Assembly (NCBI GenBank): GCA_017591395.1
Contig: WEDG01002906.1
Location: 1 to 64,000, forward strand
DNA from: Schistocephalus solidus
Taxonomy: Eukaryota > Platyhelminthes > Cestoda > Diphyllobothriidea > Diphyllobothriidae
Reading direction: 5' to 3'
DNA: 64,000 bases
In this document: one piece after another, positions 48,723 to 60,700 of the stretch
Numbering within the stretch: the stretch's first letter is position 1
Layout: each line of letters opens with the position of its first letter
Notes under the pieces: generated by a model
The model's input: only the letters and a program-made list of their open reading frames with translations
Told to the model about the DNA's origin: nothing
The model's database searches: none
Made by a program: the position numbers and the translations under genes

Positions 48723-51700
48723 CAACTTGGGCTACCGAATTGAGTTGCAATACTATACTTTAATATTGAAGTTCACCACAAAATGCACACAGCGTGTAAT
48801 TTGCTTTGCCATGAACTATTTTTGGCTGTTTTAGTATTAACACCTACCTATTTTTCCTGCTATCAAGATTTACTATAAAGTTATATAAATTTGCAATTTT
48901 AATCAATTTCATGGCATTCCGGGCTGTCCAGCGCTGAAAGTCTGTGAAAAGTCTCGAGTTTTACAATCTACGTGGTCAAAATTCGTTTAAAATGTTTAAA
49001 CTACATACTACATGATATCTTGTTTCATTCGTCTTCGATTAAACTAGATTTCAGTCTTTTTATCGGTTTTATTAATTAGAATATACATTTGAGAAAAAAA
49101 CACCTGGGCATTGCGACACGTAGTCTGTAATAAAGGGGAGCCTACAATCATATTTTAATTAGCTGCGGTTTCCACAGCATTATATTACATATTTTGTATT
49201 AGACATTACTTAACAAACATTGCGTGCCCAGTTTTAAGACTCAACGGAGCTTTAGTATTTACATGAACTTCTCATGTTTTCTTTACTTGTATAGTAAAAG
49301 CATTAATATAGGTTCTTAAAATTTGAAATATTATTTTACACTGCTTCCTGTTTTCATAAATCCCTGTATTTTAGGTGACATTGCCAAATGAGATTTCAAC
49401 CCTATTGACGGTCCTCATGACTCAATTCAAATTAACAGATATCCGAGAGGCTGTGGATGACATGGTGTATGCAATAGGCAACGCAACTGTTAACTCAGAA
49501 TATATCTCAAGCAATTATAACTCAACCGTACCAACTATTTTAAACAAATCCATGGAATTAGAGTTCATCCTCAACAAAACCGTAGCTGAATGTTCTTCCT
49601 CTATTTCAGAGGTAAATTTTCATTTCATTCACAATGGTTCTATGCAGTCCTTCTTCTGGTTGTTAATTTATTTTGAACCACCAAATTAAAAACGCATTAG
49701 TTAGATAAACTTTGATGCTGGTACAATTCATATTTTATTACTAAATTTATAAAAATAAAATAAGTTATTAGTTACGTCCCTCAAGTGGGACTTTATTATT
49801 TTATATTTGGAACTCTTTCCCGACTCGTGTAAACTAATATCTGAGAGGCGGCATCCAAATAGGATAAAAATTAATTTAAATAAAATTGTCAACGGGGATT
49901 TGAAGTTCATTAGGTTTTCCTGGAAGATAAGTATTTTTACACAATAACGCGAGGAAAGACACTTTATATGGTAAAATTCAGTCGAGGAATGAAAATAATG
50001 TTTGAAAAACGCACGCTCGATATATTAAAAGAAACATGCTGTTGTTAAGATGCTTTAGATACACATTTTGTAAATGACGAAATTACACTTGGTCTCAAAT
50101 ATTTATAAAATTACGACAGCCTGGCCCCCACATGACACCTTTCGAGTAAAAAAGTTGTACATTGCTTTGATTTGTTTCCTAAAGACGAATAGAGAATCTT
50201 TTATTCTTTCAATGTATTTTCATTGTAAACAACAGCCTTAACCTTCATTCCTTAATAATTAAATATTTGTTTTTTTAGGTGGATGGTCTTAAAAACAACT
50301 TTGATCCAAAAAATGTATTGCCAGTGCCACCCAATGTGACGACCATGCTCAACCGAACAAATACACAACTACAAGACCTTAAAGCAAAGTTAGATAACAT
50401 TACGAAGGAGTTGGAGGCTATGAAGAAAGACGTGATGACGGAATTGCAAAATAAATTGGACTTGAATAAAATTCTTGATGGCATGAATAATCTCCTCAAA
50501 AGCCTAGAGCAGCAGTTTTCAACCGTTAATGAACAAGTAAACAACACCATTACTACGGTGTCTGGTTATCTTGAAGAATATTCTGGTTCGACGAACGCTG
50601 TCCTTTACGTGCTTAGCCTCCCTTGTATTCTGGCTGGTATCATATTCCTCAGCTTTTTTGCCGTCTTCTTGTTCGAAGCTCTTCAACGGCATCTGTTCTC
50701 GTTCAGCGTGGAGTCGGCATCACAGGGTACATTTAAATTTTTAGTTCTAAAGTACACGAAACGCTTTATTTTATGGTAGTTAGTTTTTTAATACACCTTG
50801 CTATCCTTGCAATAAGAGTGATGACTTTAGATAACTATGTGCAGCTCTTCTGTCCCATTTCGTTACTAGATTGATCATATGCAATCATCAGAAAAATCCT
50901 TTCCTCTTAAACAGTGACCGTCCTCGATAACTTTTAAGTAGGCTGTAACGTTAAAGACGGGAAAAAGATATATTTTTGAGCAAGATAACAGTAGATAAGT
51001 GCATTCATAAAACGCTTACTTGCAAAATAAAAATAAGCGGCTGTTGCGGCTTACTTTTAGATTATTTTATCATTTTAATTTTACCAATGCAACCCACTTA
51101 GATAACTCACAGCCTTACCTGCATATTTCGCTCCTGATTCCTATCAGGTAGTTTAATCTGCCAAACGTGCAAACACCTGCAATTGTTTGGTTTAGTTTCT
51201 CTATCCAGGCAGTTTACTTTTAGACATATTGTTAGTAGGGAAAGCCAAACATTTGGTTCAAAATTGTGGCCTGGCATTGTTTATTAGCTTTCTTCTTTCA
51301 GCGAGTGCAGGCGATCAGTCAAGATCACGCGTCTGTGGAGGAGGAGGAATGTTCTGCATTTCTTCTGGCCTGCTTCTCCTCCCTGTCATCCTTTTCGGAC
51401 TTTTTGCCGTGGTTACGGTCACAGTTGGGGGTTTATTGCACGCTGAACTCTGCCCGTACATAGCCGAGAGCAGTGGAATCGACATGAGTGACTACGTGAT
51501 CAATTCAAAAGTGCAAGTCCTTTGGGACCAAGTAATTGCAGCGCAAGTTACAGGAGAAGGTGGTGGGACTGCTGGAAATGATTTCACCGGCATTATTAAC
51601 TTGAAGGCACCCCGAAACCCACTGTACGCCATCAAGATCGGTTGTAATCCCCAAAACGCAGGGTCAACCTCAAAGACGGGACTTCTGGGTCAGATGGGAA

Positions 51701-54700
51701 TTGAAAATTTGGTCAACATCTCTGCACTCCTTGAGAGTCCAATTCTTACTGAGGGAATTAATAATGCCAAGAAGTGAGTTCACCTTTGTTCTGCATCGCA
51801 GTTATCGAACCTTATATTGAAGCTAGGAGACCTAGTCAGCATGCATTCCGTTAAGCATTCAACACAGTTCTGTTGGTGCTGTTGTGGTTATTAGTGTGGT
51901 TTCCGTGGAAAGTTCCAGGCTGTTGCTTCAATCGATCTTAAAAACTCTACAAATTTTCCATTGGCAAATGCTATCAGTGAACACAAATTTCTCGAATTTT
52001 CACCAGGCCACTCATCAGCTTCCTGCAGTTCACTGGTCCCTAAACAAAACAATCTATTTTTGCATATCAAGATGTTCACTGCATAGCAGAGGAAATGTTG
52101 AAAGTGCTTCCATTTTCCTGTTGGTATTAATAAATCTGCTTGACACAGACAATCACAATACTCAAAATTATAGACAAAAGTCAACTTTCGGCATGGCCTA
52201 GTAATTCTGTATTCGATTAACTTTGCGTACGTTTTCATCGCTAACTGGATGCGGGGTGCCCAATCCAAGGTCTTACTTGGTTGCTTATAATTAGTTTTTG
52301 TAATAAAGAGGTGCGTAGTATACCTTAAATTTTGACTGATAAGCTATTCAGCAAAAAAATATTTCGTGTAGATTTATTCATATTTAGCTTTCACAGCCCT
52401 CGTTGTTTAAGGTTTCCTTCACCGTTTTCCTCAGTACAACTGTGCAAGTTTCATTGTTTGTCTTTTAGGAGTCTTGTGGACGGTATCGTCAAGGCAAAGC
52501 TCGGCGAAAATATCCCGAATGACACGATAACCCAAATTAAAACCTTCACTGTAACTTTCCAAAATATGACTACCTTACTTAATTTATCGGTAAGTGGACG
52601 CTAAACGTACTCTGTAATGTACGCTGGAATAAGAACGAAAACCCCAACTACCATATACTATACAAGAGTTTGGTGTTTAAATAAATCTGACAGAATGAGC
52701 AGTTAAAAGCATCCGATTATCCTTAGAATATTCTATTTGTAAATGAAAACAAAAATACAGTTATCGGGCCCTAATCTGCAGTTAACTTTAACCCTTTAAT
52801 ATAACTTTTGCTTTATTTTTTAGTTTGTTTAATGTCGCCAGGATATATTTTTTGATTATGCTTTATTTCATTTTAAAAATAAAAATATCTAAAGATGGAA
52901 CCTTATTCCCGTGGTCAAATTACATAACCTATGATTGATTTTATTAGCAAATTACAATTTCATCGAAAAGGGACTAAAACAGACCTCACGCCCATAATTA
53001 AACTCAGGGGCGATAACTAGGAGCTGAAAGTAGATATCTGGGTAGTGGAGCTACGACGATGATATTCGTTTGATTATTTCATGCCAATCAATAAAAATCT
53101 CATCGCATCCTTCTCTGCATTATAGCGTTCCGCTAAATACCTTCAAGAACACGTTTTCAAAACGGAAGAAATAAAAACTTTCGCAAACAAACTGAGTTCC
53201 AATTGCTCTGTGCAAAAAAACAAATTGATTGATTTGGTCTCCCAACTTGAAACGATTAATGTCGCTTCCAGTAAACTCCGCGATGCATACGATGGCCTCA
53301 ACAACGAAACAATGGCGCTGAATTCAACAAAACTGGAGCTAGAAATTGAGGCTTTCAAAAAAAGTCAGTACATTTCTTTAGATAATTTCAAGTTCCACAT
53401 TTTTTAATAACTAACCTTTACGTCCTATCTTATTTCACTAGCAGCTATTGATTCCTAGTTATAATGAACGTGAATTCATTTTTATTCTGGCGAGTGAATA
53501 TATGCAGCTAATAACAAGCTGTGTCAAGTATTTGTCAGTTGTTGATTTTCCCTTTATAATGTTTTTGATAGAGAAGGCTTGCCATAAGGTTATGAGATAG
53601 AAAGTGCCTCCAACCAGAATTCCTTGCCATTTGTGTTTAGAAACACCCTACTGGTACCTATCTGACCTCAGTATGAGACAATTGTGCCTCACTTAAAATT
53701 GACACATCTTATCGCCCGATTGGGGACAGCTGCTTGCAATAAAATCTTCTAATAAACAGCCCTCAGACAGTAGAAGAGTGTTTAATTTATCTTTTTCACA
53801 GCATTAAAATGCTCTGAACTTTAATGCAAAGAGAGTTTTATACAACGCAGCAAGCACAGAACAGCATATTATACTCTAACGAGCCACGTTCATTTCACGC
53901 ATAACGTAACAAGAGGGTTGGTAGCGATCACAAAATAGGCAAAAAGTTAAACATATGATAAAGCATAAGATTTGGATACCCGATAGTTCGACCGTCGTAG
54001 TCCGACGATGTCCACCGTATGCTCCATGGGAAAGTTGAGCAGGGACGGTGACTTGCGCGTGATTAAGTTTAAAGTGATAGTAGACTTGCGCTGCATCTAC
54101 CGCACTCTCTCCTCCTCCCCCACCTGAGCCCGGTGTCAAAACAGAGTCAAGAAGACCGGAGGCGGGAGAGGACGCAGGTGGCTGGCGCGGCCGGAGCCGA
54201 ATTGGGTGTACCGCCACACCTGGCTCGGATCCCACGAAGTGGGAGTGCCGCAAAGGCCACATTAAGAAGAAGCCATTGCAGTCTGACTCTCAGTCCACCA
54301 GTCAGCCACTCCACACAAAACACACATTGGACTGACCACGCGGTCCGAGTTATCCCGTCAGTTGGCACCAAGCCACGGTTTTTAGCGCACCGTGATAGTT
54401 TCAAGCGCGTCAGATTGTTTATAGTGAGGATTATGCGCTGAGCTGTCGACCTCACTCTCTCCCCCACCCCCACAGTCAAACCGCAGTCCGAGCCGGTCAG
54501 TTGTCTGATTCGGAAGTGGGCGCAGCTGCTGGTGACCTCGTCTACGTGTATTTCGCACACGACCTGCCCCCCAAACACAAGCACCAGGATTTCACACAAC
54601 AGGGCGTTGAACGACTTACATCTCACATGTGGGAGATAGCCAGAGGTCACGTTAAGAAGGAGCCATCGCAGCCTGACTCTCAGACCACCAGTCAGCCACT

Positions 54701-57700
54701 CCATACAAACACATTGGACTAACTGCGAGGTCTGCGTGTAATTTTCAGTTGGCAACCTTCCAACCGTGACGGTTAACGTTACCGCACACTCTTCTCCTCC
54801 TTCCCATGAACCCGGTATCATGACAGAGTCAAGAACACCGGAGATGGGAGAGAGCGCAGGTGGCTGGCGCGGCCGGAGCCGCCCCTGGGCGTACCACAAC
54901 ACCTGGCTCGGATCCCACCGAGTTGGAGTGCCATAAAGACCATATTAAGAAGGAGCCATTGCAGCCTGACTCTCAGTCCGCCAGTCAGCCACTCCACACA
55001 AAACACATATTAGGCTGACCACGCGGTCCGAGTTATCTCGTCAGTTGGCAACCTTCCAAGCCACAGCTTTTAACGCACCATGATAGTTTTAAGCGCGTCA
55101 GATTTTTTATAGTTAGGATCATGCGCTGAGCTTTCGACCTCATTCTCTCCGCGACCCCCACCATCAGACACTGTCGGAGGCAGTCAGTTGCCTGATGTGG
55201 GAGTGGGCGCATTGGCTGACGGATCGGCGTACCCGTCTTTGGGCGCCACAGCACGACCTGGCCCCCATAATGCACACAACAGGATTCACTAACTCAGGGG
55301 ATACGGAGCAGCCATCGCCGTCTGACTCCCAGTCCACTGGTCAGCCACTCGACACACAGCACATACACTGAGCCGACGGCGTGGTCTGGTGGAAGCGTCA
55401 GATTGGCAGACTTCCCAGCCATGGTTTCTACGAAACCGTGATATACTCTGGTAAATGGTGATCGTGAGGGTGTTGTCGATGTATTGGTGTAGGTAGTGTG
55501 CGCTGATGTAGCTTAGCCTCCGGTGGTTTACCGGAGGTTGTCGTGTAGGCGCATGTGTCCTAATAGGCCCATGCGGTGTGTAAATGTGCGAGAGCAGTGA
55601 GGGCAGTGAAGGCGGACGCGTCGACTGCATGTCGGAGCCCCAGGCACAGGTTTACCAGCCTCCGTGCGATGGATTCGCAGGTGACTGGCCAGGTCGATGC
55701 GTGAGTTGAAGTTGTGGGCGCAGTGTGGGCAGGAGACATCGGTTGAGTCTGGGGGGATGTCATTCATGTTAGTGGGGGTGGCAGGGGCGCTAAGAATGGC
55801 AGGAGCGGAGGGTGTGCATGGTGTATCGGTGTTGTCGGCATTGTGGTGAATTTCGCTGTCATGGATGCGCATGTGACCGAATAGGCCCAGGCGATGAGTG
55901 GATGCGCGACGACAGTAAGGACAGTGGAGGCGAAGATCTCTGCTGTGTGATGGTGATCCAGGCACTGGCTCACCGGTCTCTGTACGATGTATTCGCAAAT
56001 GACCGACCAGACCGATGCGTGAGGTGAATGTGCGATCGCATTGAGTACAGCTTAGGAGAGATTCCCCATTGCTGATGGTGGTGCTGGTAGTGAAGGCGAA
56101 GGCGGTGGTGGTTGCGGTGCTGGGGGTAATAGGCGATGAGTAGATTGATGTGGTCTCTATGATGGTGGGAGTAATGGAATCGATGCCAGGAGTGAGGGTG
56201 GGGGAGTCAGAAGGAGGGTTGGCAGAAGTTGACGTATAAATTGGAATTGTCAGATTGTTGGTGCATTGCGTCCGAAGAGGTCCAACCAGGCCGATTCATG
56301 CGCGGAAGATGCGTTGACAGCGCGGGCATGTTGGCAGGGCCTGGGCATTGGCGGTGTTGGTCCGGGGCGCTGGTGACTTTCGTGCCGCTCTTTTGGCCTT
56401 GTCGGCGGCGATCCGGTTGGTCTCATAGATTGCTGAACTAGTCTTCACTGATCTTCTCCATGCCGGTCTATCCTGGACGAGGTCCTCCCAGGTCACCGAG
56501 TGTATTTGCAGTTGCTTCAGCGATTTCTTCAGTGTCCTTGTAGCTTCGTTTTTGACCTCCCTGCCAGCGAGAACCCGTAGCGACATCTCCGTAGAAAAGT
56601 CGTTTGGGTAGTCGCTCGTCGTCCATTCTTACCAGGTGGCCGCTCCATCGCAGTTGCACTTGCCTCAGCATGGCGTGGATGCTGAGGATTCCGGTCCGCT
56701 CCAGGACTTCCGTGTCCGGGATCCTGTCTTGCCATCTCAGCTTCAGTATTCTGCGGAGGCAGCTGAGATGAAAGTGATTCAGCTTCTTGGCTTCGTTCGA
56801 GTAGACGGTTCAGGTTTCCGCTCCGTAAAGGAGTTTCGTCAAGACGACGGCCTTGTACATCTTCAGTTTGGTTTTCAGGTGAATACCGTGGCTTTTCCAC
56901 ACGGTGGCCTGCAGCCGGCCGAAGGCCTGACTAGCTTTGGAGATCCGTTGGGCAACCTCGTCATCGATTCTCGTGTTGCACGACATCGTACTTCCTAGAA
57001 AAGCGAAGGTTCCACGTTTTTAAGTGGAGCACCGTTGACATTGATTCGAGGACCATTGTATTCCGCGTTGGGTGGCGGCTGGTGCATGACAACCGTTTTG
57101 GCTGTACTGATTGTTAATCCAAAATTGGCGCAGCCTTCGGCGAAGAGGTCCATGCTCCTTTGCATGTCCTCCTCCGTCACGGTGTTAAGGGCGCAGTCGT
57201 CCGCGAAGAGCAAGTCATGGACTGTAGTCATAGACACGCGCGTTGCAGCCTGCATACGCCGACTGTTGAGAAGGTGCCCGTCTGTTCTGTAGGCGATGCG
57301 GATACCAGGCTGCTCATCACGGTAGGCGTCCATCAGCATAGCCGAGAACATGAGACTGAAGAGGGTGGGGGCCAGTACGCAGCCCTGCTTCACTCCGTTG
57401 GTCACTGCGAATGCTTCGGATACCGTCCCGTTGTCAGTGACGCGCGCCGTCATCCCGTCATAAAGCTGACGCACCATGTGCGTGAACCGCTCAGGACAGC
57501 CAAATTTCTGCATGACTTTCCACAGTCCGTCACGATTCACCGTGTCAAAGGCTTTCGTCAGATCCACGAAGGTAGTGTATAGGTGAGTTCGCATCTCCTG
57601 GCACTTCTCTTGTAGCTGGCGGGCGGCAAAGATCATATCGGTTGTTGCGCGGTGTCGGCGGAAGCCACATTGGCTTTCCCGGAGCAGGCCCTGCTCTAGG

Positions 57701-60700
57701 ATACCGTTCAGACGATTGAGAAGGATACGGGCGAAGATCTTCCCGGCGATGTTGAGCAACGAGATGCCTCTGTGATTATCACAGAGTTGCCGGTTCCCCT
57801 TCCGTTTGTAGAGATGGACGATGGTCGCGTCTTTGAAATCCTGAGGAACTTGTCCTTGGCGCCACATCTCCTGGAAGAGTGTTGTGAGTTCTGCCATCAG
57901 CCGGGGCCCACCGTGCTTGTAGACGTCCGGTGGGATTGCGTCGGATCCCGGTGCTTTACCGCTGGAAATCTGCTGCACGGCCCGGATGGTTTCTGGTAGG
58001 GAAGGCGGCAGATCCAGGTCATTGTTCGTGTCCACTTGAGGGAGCCGGTCAATGGCAGGATCGGAGATGGCTGATGAGCAATTAAGGACACTTCTGAAGT
58101 GCTCGGCCCAGCGCTTCAGAATTTGCGATTTCTCTGTCAGCAGTGTTGTGCCGTCAGAGCTCAGCAGTGGTGCGGTCCCCTTGATACATGGGCCGTAGAT
58201 GGCCTTGAGGGCTTTGAAAAATTTTTTCATTTCATTTGCGGTCCGCATACCCCTGGATTTCCTCAGCCTTTCGGATCATCCAGGCGTCCTGCACCTCTCG
58301 CAGCCGTTGCTGTACAAGGCGCCGGCATCTGAAAAAGGCTGCTTTAATGGCGTCAGTCCGAAGGTTCCATGAAGGTTTTGTGTAGTCCATTCTTCTCCGC
58401 GAGTAAGTTGCTGATGTCGGCGTCATTGTCGTCAAACCAGTCCTGGTGTTGACGGCGTGCGCGTCCGAGGACTTCGAGGGCGGTGGACTGCATGACCTTT
58501 CGCAGTTGACCCCATCGTGTCTCCACGGTAGCATTATCAGCTGGAGCATGTAGGTCCTCCAGTTTCTCGGTTATTTGGTTGCTGAAATCAACAGTGAGCA
58601 GGCAAATTTAATAAAATAGTATTTAACTTACCTGGCAGTTGCTTACCCTGGGGCCTTCGTCGGAGTTGAAGTCGGAGCCTCATCTTGGCGATGACGAGGT
58701 GGTGATCCGTCCAACAATTAGCATCGCGGATCGCCTTGGACACCAGCACGTCCTGTTTATCTCTCCTCAAGACGAGAACATTGTCCGGCAGCTACCAGCG
58801 TCGCGACTGAGGTTCCATCCATCTGGCATTTTTCCGCGTCAGAAGGCGGAAAAAGGTATTGGTCAGCAGGAGACGGTGTTTCGCACACGTTCACAGAAGA
58901 AGGAGGTCGTTGTCATTACAGCTACCGAGACCGTGGGGACCCAGCACTCTCTGCCAGGCAGCGGGGTCCGTCCCGACGCGGGCATTGAAGTCACCAAGGA
59001 CAATAAACTTGACCGCCTTCGGCACATTTGCCAGCAGGGCGTGCAGGTCCTTGTAGAATTTGTCCTTCGCCGCATCAGAGCTCGTCATTGGGGGAGCGTA
59101 GGCGCTGATTATGGTGGCGAACTGGTCTCCCCGAAAAGGCAGGCGGAGACTCATCAGGCGATCATTGATACCCTGCGGCAGACAGGGCAGACGTCCCACG
59201 ATGTCGTTCCGGATGGCAAAAGAAACACCAGCATCGCATCGCTCTGCCTTTAGCCGGCCGCTCCAGAAACAAGTATAGCCGGCACCCACCTCCCCCAGCT
59301 GACCCTGCTCAGAGAATCGGGTCTCGCTGAGAGCAGCAATGTCCACAGTGTAGCGCGTCAGTTCCCGAGCGACTAGCGCCGTCCTTCGTTCCAGCAGGTT
59401 GCTCCAAAGATTGTCTAAAAGGGAACGAACATTCCAGGCTGCTAGTGTGAGTGGACTCACCCGAGCAGCCTGGAGGGTATGGTGAGAGGGATGGAGACGG
59501 GTGGTATTGTTGTTTGTTTGAGTTTTACGACCGCGTATTTTGCTATCTGCATGCCGCGGCCGATTGCAGAAGACGTGATACCCGGCATTTGTTAAGGGCA
59601 CCTTTTCTAGCCCCTTCCTCCGCGAGAGGCAAGCAGTGCTGTCCCTAAAAAGAGATGCTGAGACATCCCAGACGGTTGTCCCACTCCAATATGGGTCAGG
59701 GTTTCGTTTTAGTGGGAGAGCGACCCAAGTTAGCCTGGGCTGTCTACGGGGTTTGCTGTCGCGCTCACCGTATGACTTTTTATGAGAGGGGGGAGGTGGG
59801 AAATTCGGGAGTCAGACATACCGGGTGTGGAGGCACACACAACACCGGAGACCCTCACCTGGTTTAGCCCGCCGGTCGTGACGGTTGCCCGGGGTGTGGC
59901 CACTGGGAAGAACCCAACTTCGAGGAGCCACAGGTGAGAGTTCGGTACCAGTTAGAGGCGGCCACAGGAGCATTCACCACCTGTACGAGACAAATGGAGC
60001 GACAAAACGCTATCTGTGTGGTGCTACCCCTAACTAGTACCCCTACACCCCATTTGGATACCCACTAAACATACCAACCTGTGAGCTTCCCCATTTAACA
60101 AATTCGGACACAATTAATCAAGTCAGCTCAAACTAAACCAGGAGGACATCAATATTTATCTCGTTTTGACAAAACTCTACATAGACAGATAAAAGCAATA
60201 GAGTTCATTTTGTTTAATGATGACTTGTAAACGCATTACTACGTGTCACAAAGAGGTCAATATTAAGAGTTTCGCACATACTCCTGAGTACATTAGAAAC
60301 AAAATAAAGTCTATTTTTGTTTGTCACTAACAAAAAAATGTTTTTCCCTGAAAGCTGTGTATGAGTCTTGTTGTGATTAATTTGGAGTTTGTTCACAATC
60401 TGAGTAGCTACGACGCAGATTTGCATCGATTAAATAAAACTACTTAATTAGATTTTAGCTACTCCTATGAAACTAGGTTATAAAGTAATAAGGAAAAATC
60501 TTAAATAGTTAATGTCGAGGTTAAATCTACAAAATCATGGAACGGTCATCTTTACATAACTGTTGTTCGGACGTCTGTGCACTAAAGTAATGGTTACAAT
60601 TGGAAGTACTTATTCGCTTAACAGTAGATATATAGATGACTTTGAGGCAGATGCTTACAACATTTATTTTAACCATCGCAATCGGAAAATTAAGCCATAG

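Larger units (their letters stand above)
53985..60060 (-). mobile_element. RTE-type LINE, nearly full length, frameshifted
   Basis: Minus-strand order from 60060 downwards: 5' region, APE endonuclease (59601-58600), RT (58549-56995), post-RT domain (56900-56468), five C2H2 zinc fingers (about 56345-55528) and a long repetitive 3' region to about 53985. The endonuclease begins [11 protein letters not shown], typical of RTE-related elements. It sits in prominin intron 8 in antisense orientation to the gene. Confidence 0.85.

Noticed and set aside
54147..54902. 251-codon minus-strand ORF
   Set aside because: Lies in the repetitive 3' region of the RTE element; it reads through duplicated non-coding blocks.
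58639..59253. Plus-strand 204-codon ORF
   Set aside because: Antisense to the RTE endonuclease; no domain of its own.
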